Part shown: one piece after another, positions 1 to 7,654 of the stretch
How positions within the stretch are numbered: the first letter of the stretch is position 1
How the letters are laid out: every line of letters starts with the position of its first letter
Assembly: GCF_022815605.1 (NCBI RefSeq)
Contig: NZ_JALGRP010000004.1
Location: forward strand, 186,001 to 250,000
Source of the DNA: Microbacterium sp. VKM Ac-2923
Lineage (GTDB): Bacteria; Actinomycetota; Actinomycetes; Actinomycetales; Microbacteriaceae
Length of the DNA: 64,000 bases
Reading direction: 5' to 3'
Made by a program: the position numbers and the translations under genes
Notes under the pieces: model-generated
What the model was told of the DNA's origin: nothing
Databases searched by the model: none
The model's input: the letters and a program-made list of their open reading frames with translations, nothing else

Positions 1-75
1 CGCGGAGCAGGCGCCGAGCGTGCCCGCCAGGGCGAGCGCCGATGCTCCGGCCACGATCCGTCTCGCCGTTCGCAT
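1..75 (-). CDS. lipoprotein, N-terminal fragment only
   Basis: Only the first 25 codons lie in the window; the gene runs off the left edge. They encode a classic lipoprotein signal: basic start MRTARR, hydrophobic stretch VAGASALALAGTL, then a lipobox LGAC. The ATG is at 75 with a GAGGGGG ribosome site a few bases upstream on the minus strand. The product is presumably exported and lipid-anchored to the outer face of the membrane. Function cannot be told from this fragment; substrate-binding proteins are the commonest class with such signals. Confidence 0.75.
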   Translation of the reverse strand, partial: MRTARRIVAGASALALAGTLGACSA

Positions 76-293
76 CCGGCCCCCTCGCCTCTGTGCGCGG
101 GGCGTCGGTACCCGGCGTCGTGCTCACCATCCTGCCGACCGGCGTGGATTCGGGACTTCAGGCTTGCCCCCGGCGTTGGCGGGGTGGTAATCGCGCGGGC
201 GGACAATCGCACCGCGTCGAGTTGCGATGCGCGGATGCAGGTTCGCCGAAGAAGGATCTCCCCCGCAGACCGAATCAGAAGGGACGCAGCGAC

Positions 294-452
294 TCAGCGC
301 GCGGGGCCTGCAGAAACCGAGATCAGAAACCGAGCCCGGCCACGTCGACTTTCACGAACCAATTCCCGGGCACGGCTCATCGCCTGCTCCGGATCCGTGA
401 TCGGCCTCTCAAGGTAGTTCGGCTGCGGGGACGCAAGTCTTACTTTGCCCAT
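294..452 (-). CDS. possible 52-residue small protein
   Basis: A short frame starting MGKVRLASPQPNY, with GAGAGG about five bases before the ATG. It lies 34 bases downstream of the GAF-like gene on the same strand, so it could be its last operon member. The product is basic (RESRRGRAR) with no domain I recognise. It sits in a patch of lower GC than the rest of the window, which weakens codon-based arguments. The rest of 76-486 shows nothing beyond the ribosome site of the lipoprotein gene. It may be a chance frame. Confidence 0.3.
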   Translation of the reverse strand: MGKVRLASPQPNYLERPITDPEQAMSRARELVRESRRGRARFLISVSAGPAR

Positions 453-486
453 GGCCGCCTCTCCGTTCCTCCAGGTGCTCACTACC

Positions 487-1269
487 CTAACTCGCCCCTC
501 CCCCACCGCGCACGGCTTCCGCGAACAACACCCCGAGTGCCGCCGCAAAGAGGGCAAGTGTTGCCCCATGACGTTCCTCGAGCGCGTCGGCGACCGGCGC
601 ATCGACGGTGAGAAGTCCTAAACCGTCTTCCGACGATCGGATGGGTGCGGAAATGAACGTCTGATAGCCGTTGCCCGTCCCTTGCCACTCGTCAGGATCC
701 ACCTCCGAGAGATCGGGGACGCGAACAAAAGGCTTCGGTCCCTGAAGCACTTCGAACGCCTTGTCACCCCGCGGGGTCCCGCGCACGAACGCACTCGGAC
801 GGTCTTGCCTGCCACCCGGCTGGCCGGGCTCCATGACAGAGCCATCTTCACCGATGCGGAACACGACAACCCTTACCCCGGAGACGTCGCTGAACGCGTT
901 CGCCAATTCCACGACCACCCGTTCGGCCGCCGACTTCGCCGTCCTCAGGCGCTCCGACCGAGGCTGGGAGGTGGTCGTCGCGGCGAGCTCGAGAAGAGGG
1001 CGGAGGGACTGCTCAAGCAGCAGCGCTCGAGCATCGGACGTTTCTTCATCCTCTTCTTCGCGGCGCTTCCACGCGGTTGCCGCCACAGGCACAACCGTGC
1101 CCACCATGAGCATCGGAACACTCAGCCAGGGCACGTTAAGCCCCACGAGCCCGCCCCCGGCGAGGAGGAGCCCAGACAAGACGAGGGCAAGAGATTCGAA
1201 GCGATTCGCTTGATAACCCAGCCAACGCCACGACCCGACGATGGGGTTCGTAGGAGGAGTCCTTGGCAT
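487..1269 (-). CDS. two-TM protein with C-terminal GAF-like domain
   Basis: 260 residues. Two hydrophobic segments near residues 26-46 and 48-67 are followed by a charged stretch KRREEEDEE, a helical region (about 75-115) and a C-terminal part (about 118-255) that reads like a GAF sensor fold, including FISAPIRSSEDGLGLLTVD. The likely arrangement is a membrane-anchored cytoplasmic sensor; ligand and partner are unknown. The ATG at 1269 is chosen over one at 1332 because TACGCT lies six bases before it, the leaderless pattern used by many genes here. GC is about 62%, below its neighbours, and codon use is less biased, so transfer is possible. No kinase or output domain adjoins it. Confidence 0.6.
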   Translation of the reverse strand: MPRTPPTNPIVGSWRWLGYQANRFESLALVLSGLLLAGGGLVGLNVPWLSVPMLMVGTVVPVAATAWKRREEEDEETSDARALLLEQSLRPLLELAATTTSQPRSERLRTAKSAAERVVVELANAFSDVSGVRVVVFRIGEDGSVMEPGQPGGRQDRPSAFVRGTPRGDKAFEVLQGPKPFVRVPDLSEVDPDEWQGTGNGYQTFISAPIRSSEDGLGLLTVDAPVADALEERHGATLALFAAALGVLFAEAVRGGGGAS

Positions 1270-1363
1270 CCGGAAAGCGTAGCCGCCCCATACCCCGCGC
1301 ATTTGACGCCTGTGGGCGGTGAACCGCCCCATCGATCGGACGGGACGGTTCGAGGTCAGACAG

Positions 1364-2737
1364 TCACTCGCCGCGCGAGATCGCGATCATCTCGTCGCGA
1401 GGGACGACCTTGATGCGCGCCCGCTCGTGAGGGGCGCCGAGAGCCACTTCGTGCTCATCGAGGCGGTGCCAGCCGTCGAGGTCGGTCCAGCGCACGCCGC
1501 GCTCGGCGAGGAGGGCCGGAACGGCCTCTTCCTCGGGGTGCGCGGGACGCCACCACGCGCCCTGGTCGTTGATGACGTGGCGTACCGTCTCCATGGCATC
1601 CGACTTCGTGTGCCCGATGAGGCCGACGGGCCCGCGCTTGATCCACCCGGTCGCGTAGACGCCGGGAACACGCGAGTTCGAATCGGCCGAGAGCACCTGA
1701 CCCTCGTGATTCGGGATGACGCCGTGCCGCTCGTCGAAGGGAACGTCTTTCAACGGCGAACCGAAGTAGCCGACCGCGCGGTAGATCGCCTGGATGGGGA
1801 CCTCGCGGATCTCGCCGGTGCCGATGACGCCGCCCTCGGCGTCGGGCTTCGTGCGCTCGTAGCGGAAGGCGGCCACGCGACCCTCGTCGTCCTTCACGAC
1901 CTCGAGCGGCTTCGCCCAGAAGTGCAGGTGCAGGCGGCGCGACGCTTCTCCGCCGGCGTTGTTCACGCCCGGGCGGGTGCGCCACTGCTGCAGCACGCGG
2001 TCGATGACCTTGACCTGCTTGTTCGTCTCGATCGCCGCCCGCGAGGCGTCGTCGTAGTCGAAGTCCTCGTCGTACACGACCATGTCGACGTCGCGCAGCT
2101 CACCGAGTTCGCGCAGCTCGAGCGGGGTGAACTTCACCTGCGCCGGGCCGCGGCGACCGAACACGTGCACGTCGGTGACCGGCGAGGCCGTCAGCCCCTG
2201 GTAGACGTTGTCGGGCACTTCGGTCGGCAGCAGGTCGTCGGCGTGCTTCGCGAGCATGCGCGTGATGTCGAGGGCGACGTTGCCGTTGCCGATGATCGCG
2301 ACCGACTCGGCTTCCAGCGGCCACTCGCGCGGTACATCGGGGTGACCGTCGAACCAGCTGACGAAGTCGGCCGCGCCGTACGACCCGAGCGCGTCGATGC
2401 CGGGGATGTCGAGGTCGGCGTCGCGGATCGCGCCGGTCGAGAAGATGACGGCGTTGTAGTGCTGCTTGAGGTCGTCGAGGGTGATGTCCTCGCCGAAGCG
2501 CACGTTGCCGAACAGGCGGATATCGCCGCGGTCGAGAACTTCGCGCAGCGCCGTGACGACGCCCTTGATGCGCGGATGGTCGGGGGCCACGCCATAGCGG
2601 ACCAGGCCGTAGGGCGCGGGCAGCTGCTCGAACAGGTCGATCGAGACGTCGAATTGACGCTCGGCCTTCAGCAGGATGTCCGCGGCGTAGATGCCGGCGG
2701 GGCCGGCTCCGACGATGGCGAGGCGCAGCTTCGTCAT
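1364..2737 (-). CDS. fprA: ferredoxin/flavodoxin--NADP+ reductase, FprA type
   Basis: 457 residues, the usual FprA length. It is an adrenodoxin-reductase-like flavoprotein passing electrons between NADP(H) and ferredoxin-type carriers in the cytoplasm. The N-terminus has the FAD motif IVGAGPAGIYAADIL and the family block APYGLVRYGVAPDHP; a second Rossmann motif IGNGNVALD serves NADP binding. The ATG at 2737 follows GAGAGG. It lies 39 bases after the polyprenyl synthase stop on the same strand, so it is probably co-transcribed with the menG end of the menaquinone region, though the pathway itself does not need this reductase. Confidence 0.93.
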   Translation of the reverse strand: MTKLRLAIVGAGPAGIYAADILLKAERQFDVSIDLFEQLPAPYGLVRYGVAPDHPRIKGVVTALREVLDRGDIRLFGNVRFGEDITLDDLKQHYNAVIFSTGAIRDADLDIPGIDALGSYGAADFVSWFDGHPDVPREWPLEAESVAIIGNGNVALDITRMLAKHADDLLPTEVPDNVYQGLTASPVTDVHVFGRRGPAQVKFTPLELRELGELRDVDMVVYDEDFDYDDASRAAIETNKQVKVIDRVLQQWRTRPGVNNAGGEASRRLHLHFWAKPLEVVKDDEGRVAAFRYERTKPDAEGGVIGTGEIREVPIQAIYRAVGYFGSPLKDVPFDERHGVIPNHEGQVLSADSNSRVPGVYATGWIKRGPVGLIGHTKSDAMETVRHVINDQGAWWRPAHPEEEAVPALLAERGVRWTDLDGWHRLDEHEVALGAPHERARIKVVPRDEMIAISRGE

Positions 2738-2776
2738 GGGGTCCTCTCGATCGCGATCGGGGGGGTGGAAAGGGGA

Positions 2777-3838
2777 TCAGGCCGAGCGGTCGGCCACGGC
2801 GCGGGCGAAACGCGTCAGCGCCTCGCGCACGGCGCCGTCGGGTAGGGGCGCAAGGGCGTCGATCGCCTCTTGCGACCACTGGTGCGCAAGACGCAGAGTC
2901 TCGTGCGTGGTCTCGTGGTCGCGGAGCTCCGCGAGCGCCGCGTCGAGGATCGACGGGTCGGCGCCATCGGCGATGCGTTCCTGTCCCTCGTCGATGCGGG
3001 CACGGAGGTCGGCGGATGCTGCGTCGGAGCGGTGTCCGAGCAGCAGGTACGGCATGGTCGGCACCCCCGCACGCAGGTCGGTGCCGGGAACCTTGCCCGT
3101 CTCGGACGGGTCGGGCGACAGGTCGATGACATCGTCGAGCAGCTGGAAGGCGACTCCCGCCTTCTCACCGAAGACGACCATCGGCTGCTCGTACTCTTCG
3201 GGAGCGCCGGAGTAGATGACGCCCGACTGGGCGGCGGCGGCGATGAGGGAGCCGGTCTTGTCGGCGAGGACACGAAGGTAGTAGTCGACGGGCTCGTCGC
3301 CCTCTTGCGGGCCCACGGTCTCGTGCATCTGTCCGAGCACGAGCCGCTCGAACGTGTCGGCCTGCAGCTGGATCGCGCGTTCGCCACGGCGGGCCATGAG
3401 CTGGCTGGCGCGAGCGAACAGCAGATCGCCGGTGAGGATGGCGATGTTGTTGCCCCACACCGTCTGGGCGCTCGGCACCCCGCGGCGCTTGTCCGCTCCA
3501 TCCATGACGTCGTCGTGATAGAGCGAGCCGAGGTGTGTGAGCTCCAGCGCGGTGGCGACTTCGACCACCTCGCGCGTCGTTCCCTGACCCAGCTGCGCGG
3601 TCAGGATCGCGAGCATCGGCCGCACCCGCTTGCCGCCGGCCTCGTAGAGATAGCGCGCGGTGACGTCAGCCAGCTTGTCGGCGCTTCGCACCTCGCCCTC
3701 GAGCTCGGCCTCGACGAGGGCGAGACCGGCCTCGACGGTGGAGAGAAGGGTGCGCGAACGGAGGCCTGCGAAGATGCGGTCGCTCAGGCCCATCTTGCCG
3801 GACAGGCGGGAGCCGGCCGCGGGCGGTCTCGGGGTCAC
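2777..3838 (-). CDS. polyprenyl diphosphate synthase (probable menaquinone side chain)
   Basis: 353 residues, trans-isoprenyl diphosphate synthase family. It condenses isopentenyl diphosphate onto allylic diphosphates to make a long polyprenyl chain. Motifs present: GGKRVRP near residue 68, first Asp-rich motif DDVMD at 109-113, and second DDVID at 235-239. The GTG start at 3838 has TAGGCT exactly six bases upstream (3845-3850), so the mRNA is likely leaderless. Lying between menG and fprA, it most likely makes the MenA substrate (heptaprenyl or longer; length not readable by eye). Orthologues are called GrcC or HepT/IspB-like. Confidence 0.9.
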   Translation of the reverse strand: MTPRPPAAGSRLSGKMGLSDRIFAGLRSRTLLSTVEAGLALVEAELEGEVRSADKLADVTARYLYEAGGKRVRPMLAILTAQLGQGTTREVVEVATALELTHLGSLYHDDVMDGADKRRGVPSAQTVWGNNIAILTGDLLFARASQLMARRGERAIQLQADTFERLVLGQMHETVGPQEGDEPVDYYLRVLADKTGSLIAAAAQSGVIYSGAPEEYEQPMVVFGEKAGVAFQLLDDVIDLSPDPSETGKVPGTDLRAGVPTMPYLLLGHRSDAASADLRARIDEGQERIADGADPSILDAALAELRDHETTHETLRLAHQWSQEAIDALAPLPDGAVREALTRFARAVADRSA

Positions 3839-3933
3839 TCTTTCAGCCTAGCCTGGCGCGCTGAGGGCCAGCCGCGGGTATCTCGACGCTTGACAGCGAT
3901 CAGGCACGGCGGGAGCTGCCGCCGACGCCGGGA

Positions 3934-4653
3934 TCAGTCGGCTGGACGGATGCCGCGATGAAGGGCCACGATGCCGAACGACAGGTTGCGGTACTCCACG
4001 TCATCCCATCCCGAGTCGCGCATCCAGCGGGCCAACGTCGGCTGGTCCGGCCAGTCGCGGATCGACTCGTTGAGATAGTCGTACGCGTCGGCATTGCTGC
4101 TCACGGCCTTGGCGACGATCGGCAGCACGCGGTCGTTGTAGAACCGATAAAGGCCGTTGAAGACGGGCGACGGCGGGTGCGAGAACTCGCACACGACGAT
4201 GCGGCCGCCGGGGCGGGTTACGCGGCGCAGTTCGCGGAGCGCCCGGCGCGGGTCGTTGACGTTGCGCAGCCCGAACGACATCGTCACCGCGTCGAACTCG
4301 CCGTCGCGGAAGGGGAGGTCGGTGGCATCCGCCTGCACGAACTCGAGATTCGGCACGTCCCCGTGACGGCGACGCCCCTCGGCGATCATTCCGCGCGAGA
4401 AGTCGGCGGCGACCACGTGGGCCCCGCTCGGCACGAACGCCATCGACGAGGTGCCGGTGCCGGCGGCCAGGTCGAGGATCCGTTCGCCCTTCTTCGGCGC
4501 CACCGCCCGCAGCGTCGCGACGCGCCACAGCCGGTCGTTGCCGAGGCTGAGCACCGAGTTGGTGCGGTCGTAGGCGGCGGCGACCTGATCGAACATGCCG
4601 CTGACGCGCTGCGGGTCTTTGCCGAGGTCGGCGCGGTTGGGGTCGCTGCTCAC
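3934..4653 (-). CDS. menG: demethylmenaquinone methyltransferase
   Basis: 239 residues, UbiE/MenG family. It transfers a methyl group from S-adenosylmethionine to demethylmenaquinone, the last step of menaquinone synthesis. SAM-binding motif ILDLAAGTGTSSMAF is near residue 60 and the family signature FGLRNVNDP near 130. The GTG start at 4653 lies nine bases after the stop of the DUF402 gene. TAGACT at 4660-4665, six bases before the GTG, overlaps that stop codon and could drive a separate leaderless transcript. It is followed by the polyprenyl synthase, supporting a quinone role rather than a ubiquinone one. Confidence 0.94.
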   Translation of the reverse strand: MSSDPNRADLGKDPQRVSGMFDQVAAAYDRTNSVLSLGNDRLWRVATLRAVAPKKGERILDLAAGTGTSSMAFVPSGAHVVAADFSRGMIAEGRRRHGDVPNLEFVQADATDLPFRDGEFDAVTMSFGLRNVNDPRRALRELRRVTRPGGRIVVCEFSHPPSPVFNGLYRFYNDRVLPIVAKAVSSNADAYDYLNESIRDWPDQPTLARWMRDSGWDDVEYRNLSFGIVALHRGIRPAD

Positions 4654-4659
4654 TCGTCG

Positions 4660-4665
4660 AGTCTA
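4660..4665 (-). promoter_or_regulatory. -10 box for menG overlapping the upstream stop codon
   Basis: On the minus strand the stop TAG of the DUF402 gene is the first half of TAGACT, followed by six bases and the GTG of menG. This matches the -10/leaderless pattern before many genes here. It would let menG be transcribed without the DUF402 gene. The -35 region would lie inside the DUF402 coding sequence. Confidence 0.5.
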
Positions 4666-5226
4666 GGCCGGGGTGACGGGGCGGTCGCCGGGGCTTGCGA
4701 GAGCCGCGAGGCGCTCGAGCCACGGACCGGTGACCGCGTCGCTGAAGGGCGCCTCGTATGCGCGCACCCGTCGCTCGAGGTCGGAGGCCGCGGCATCCAG
4801 GTGGTCGACGATGTCGAGCGGGTAGCCGTACCGGACGCGGTGGTCGTCCCATTCGTCGCGGTCATCGATCCACGTCCCGCGTCCGTCGGTGCGACGCACG
4901 ACGTCGAGGTCCATGTCGATGCCGCGCGGCACGCCGTCATCGTGCCAGCGCACGTCCCAGGCGAGGTCGATGTAGACGGCGACCGGGTGCGGGTCGGCGT
5001 TGTGGGTGAAGGCCCAGTCGCCGCTCGCCGGGACCAGGGTGACGTTCGGCTGACGGCAGACGAACTCCGCCCCCGGGCGAGCGCTGCGCCATCCGACCTG
5101 CTGCCCGAACCAGTCGCCCCACTCGTCGGCGCCGAGGTAGACGCTGTCCTGCACCCAGTGCGGCGAGCCGTCCCATTTGCGCCACTCGAACAGCAGGCGG
5201 GTGCCGGGGGCGGGTCGGGGATCCAT
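4663..5226 (-). CDS. DUF402 domain protein
   Basis: 187 residues. The segment with DPHPVAVYIDLAWDVRW and the acidic IDMDLDVVRRTDGRGTWIDD is typical of DUF402 proteins, a family that includes nucleotide phosphatases and RNA-associated proteins in other bacteria. A specific substrate cannot be read here. The ATG at 5226 is preceded by TAGACT and seven bases, supporting this start and a leaderless mRNA; the open frame extends upstream but into the divergent menF promoter. It ends nine bases before menG and likely heads that operon. Confidence 0.75.
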   Translation of the reverse strand: MDPRPAPGTRLLFEWRKWDGSPHWVQDSVYLGADEWGDWFGQQVGWRSARPGAEFVCRQPNVTLVPASGDWAFTHNADPHPVAVYIDLAWDVRWHDDGVPRGIDMDLDVVRRTDGRGTWIDDRDEWDDHRVRYGYPLDIVDHLDAAASDLERRVRAYEAPFSDAVTGPWLERLAALASPGDRPVTPA

Positions 5227-5434
5227 GTTCCGGAGTCTAAATCGCCCGCCGCGGCCCATGGTCGCGACCCGCCCCGCCCTCTGTCCGGACGCAGCCCGCC
5301 CGACGCGGGGCACAACGCAGGACGTCCGCGGCCGACCGCCCGCGATCCCGCCGCCAGACCGTGACCGAGCGGCCGATCGCCTCCGTCCTGCTCCGCGCGT
5401 CCCGCCCGCGGGGCGCGGGTCTACGCTGAAAGAC

Positions 5435-6712
5435 GTGCTCGAACCCGCGGAAGACGTCGTGCCGCGCCTGCGGGTGGTCACGCGCGAGCTGCCCCCGATG
5501 GACGACGTCCTGGCGTACACCACCTCCTACGACCCGCTCTTCTGGAGTCGTCGAGGCGAGTCGCTCGCCGCCTTCGGCGATCTGCTGACGCTGCGCTATG
5601 TCGGCGAACGACCGGGGGATGCCACGATCTCCGACCGCTGGCGTGCCATCGCCGCGGCAGCCGAGATCGACGACCCCATGCGGCTACCCGGAACGGGTCT
5701 GGTGGCTTTCGGGTCGTTCGTGTTCGACCCGCGGTCCGCACGTGAGAACGTCCTGCGCGTCCCGGGCATGATCGTGGGCCGCCATAGCGGACGCGCCTGG
5801 GTCACGCGCCTCGCCTTCGACGACACCCCCGACGAGCCCGAGCCCGAACTCCCGCCGCGCTCGCCCTTCGGCCCGCACTGGTCGGCGACCCTGGGTCCCG
5901 GGCAGCAGACGGCCGAGAAGTATCAGGATGCCGTCCGTCAGGCCATCGAGGCGATCGGCGCCCGCGAGGTGGCCAAGGTGGTGCTCGCGCGCGACATCGT
6001 CGGCACCGTTCCCGCGGGCAGTGACCTGCGCCGACTCGTGCGTTCCCTGCTCGAGGGCTACCCCGACTGCTGGGTCTTCGCCGTCGACGGGCTCATCGGC
6101 GCCAGCCCCGAGACCCTGGTGACGGTGTCGGGCGGCACGGTGACCGCCCGGGTGCTCGCCGGCACGGCGGCGCGTGGAGGGGATACGGACGCCGACGTGG
6201 CGGCATCCGTCGGTCTGAGCCGGAGCGTGAAGGATCAGGACGAGCATCGCTTCGCCGTCCAGAGCGTGCTCAAGGCGCTCGGCCCGCACACGTCGTCACT
6301 GGCGGCCGAGGACCAGCCCTTCACGCTCAAATTGCCGAATGTCTGGCACCTCGCCACCGACGTCGAGGGCGTGCTCAGCGAAGACGCGTCCTCGCTCGAT
6401 CTGCTCTCGGTCCTGCACCCCACCGCCGCGGTCGCGGGCACGCCCACGGCGGCGGCGATCGAGGTCATCCGACGCCTCGAGCCGTTCGATCGCGGCCGGT
6501 ACGCGGGTGCCGTGGGCTGGACGAGCGCCTCGGGCGACGGGGAATGGGCCATCGCCCTCCGGTGCGCGCAGATCGACCGGGCGGCCCCGTCATCGCCCAC
6601 CGCAGCGATCACCGCCTACGCCGGTGCGGGGATCGTCTCCGAGAGCGTCCCCGAGTCGGAGCTCCTCGAGACGCGCGTCAAGTTCCGCCCCATCGTCGAA
6701 GCTCTCGCCTAG
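5435..6712 (+). CDS. menF: isochorismate synthase
   Basis: 425 residues, chorismate-binding family. It converts chorismate to isochorismate, the entry to menaquinone synthesis. Family features: AREVAKVVLARDIVG, the PETLV region after IGAS, KDQDEHRFAV, LHPTAAVAGTP, and C-terminal GRYAGAVGW with CAQID and YAGAGIV. The GTG at 5435 is chosen because TACGCT at 5422-5427 stands seven bases before it; the longer open frame upstream has no matching features. Anthranilate or salicylate synthases are alternatives in the superfamily, but the men neighbourhood makes MenF the best call. It is divergent from the DUF402-menG operon. Confidence 0.92.
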   Translation: MLEPAEDVVPRLRVVTRELPPMDDVLAYTTSYDPLFWSRRGESLAAFGDLLTLRYVGERPGDATISDRWRAIAAAAEIDDPMRLPGTGLVAFGSFVFDPRSARENVLRVPGMIVGRHSGRAWVTRLAFDDTPDEPEPELPPRSPFGPHWSATLGPGQQTAEKYQDAVRQAIEAIGAREVAKVVLARDIVGTVPAGSDLRRLVRSLLEGYPDCWVFAVDGLIGASPETLVTVSGGTVTARVLAGTAARGGDTDADVAASVGLSRSVKDQDEHRFAVQSVLKALGPHTSSLAAEDQPFTLKLPNVWHLATDVEGVLSEDASSLDLLSVLHPTAAVAGTPTAAAIEVIRRLEPFDRGRYAGAVGWTSASGDGEWAIALRCAQIDRAAPSSPTAAITAYAGAGIVSESVPESELLETRVKFRPIVEALA

Positions 6713-6744
6713 TCGCCGACCGATGCGACGTCGGTCACCTCGGA

Positions 6745-7602
6745 TCAGGATGCCGCGAGGCGACGCTTCTCCTCCTCGACGTCGTAGTCGGCCGCCGGCC
6801 ACCGCGGACCGATGTCGGTCAGGGCGTCGATGAGCAGCTGCTGGACCGCGAGACGGGCGTACCACTTGCGGTCGGCGGGCACGATGTGCCACGGCGCGAT
6901 CGGCGTCGAGGTGCGTTCGATGGCGACCTGGTAGGCGTCCATGTAGTCGTCCCAGAGTTCGCGCTCGTTTACGTCGGAGGGGTTGTACTTCCAGTGCTTC
7001 TCGGGCCGGTCGAGGCGCTCGGCGAGACGCTCGCGCTGCTCGTCCTTCGAGATGTGCAGCATGACCTTGACCACCCGGATGCCCATCTCGGCGGCCTGCG
7101 CTTCGAAGGCGACGATCGCTCCGTATCGACGCTCGATCTCCGACGCCGGAGCGAGGGAGCGCACGCGCCCGATGAGCACGTCCTCGTAGTGCGAGCGGTC
7201 GAAGACGCCGATGCGCCCGGCATCGGGCAGGCGCTTCTCGATGCGCCACAGGAAATCGTGCGCGAGTTCCTCGGCGGTGGGTTTCTTGAACGAGGCGAGC
7301 TCGACGCCCTGCGGATCGACGGCTCCCACGACGTGCCGCACGATTCCGCCCTTGCCCGCGGTGTCCATCGCCTGCAGGACCAGCAGCACCGAGCCGGTGG
7401 CCGTTCCCGCGACGCTCTGGGCGAAGAGCCGCTCCTGCAGATCCTCCAGTGGCTCCCGGCCGGCGTCGAGGTCGGCTTTGCCGGTGGCCTTGTTCCCGTC
7501 GTAACCGGGCGTCGACCGCGGGTCGATCTCGCTGAGGCGGAAGCCGGGCTCGACACGGAGCGCGTCGGAGGCGGGCGTGGACCATCTGCTGCTCGTACTC
7601 AT
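6745..7602 (-). CDS. PPK2-family polyphosphate:nucleotide phosphotransferase
   Basis: 285 residues, the size of a one-domain PPK2. The family transfers phosphate between polyphosphate and nucleotides. Walker A-like MDTAGKGGIVRHV, the lid-region FDRSHYEDVLIGRV, and KVMLHISKDEQRERLAER are all visible; C-terminal WHIVPADRKWYARLAV is typical. Whether it favours AMP, ADP or GDP is not readable. The ATG at 7602 is preceded by CACGAT and six bases. An open frame continues upstream over menD, but this is a shadow. It follows menD by 52 bases on the same strand. Confidence 0.88.
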   Translation of the reverse strand: MSTSSRWSTPASDALRVEPGFRLSEIDPRSTPGYDGNKATGKADLDAGREPLEDLQERLFAQSVAGTATGSVLLVLQAMDTAGKGGIVRHVVGAVDPQGVELASFKKPTAEELAHDFLWRIEKRLPDAGRIGVFDRSHYEDVLIGRVRSLAPASEIERRYGAIVAFEAQAAEMGIRVVKVMLHISKDEQRERLAERLDRPEKHWKYNPSDVNERELWDDYMDAYQVAIERTSTPIAPWHIVPADRKWYARLAVQQLLIDALTDIGPRWPAADYDVEEEKRRLAAS

Positions 7603-7654
7603 CCCGTCATCGTGCCGCGGCATCCCGCGTCGGCACCACCCGTTGACGAGGGAA

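Noticed and set aside
1319..2845. 508-codon plus-strand frame over fprA
   Set aside because: Antisense shadow of a clearly recognised reductase; no family features.
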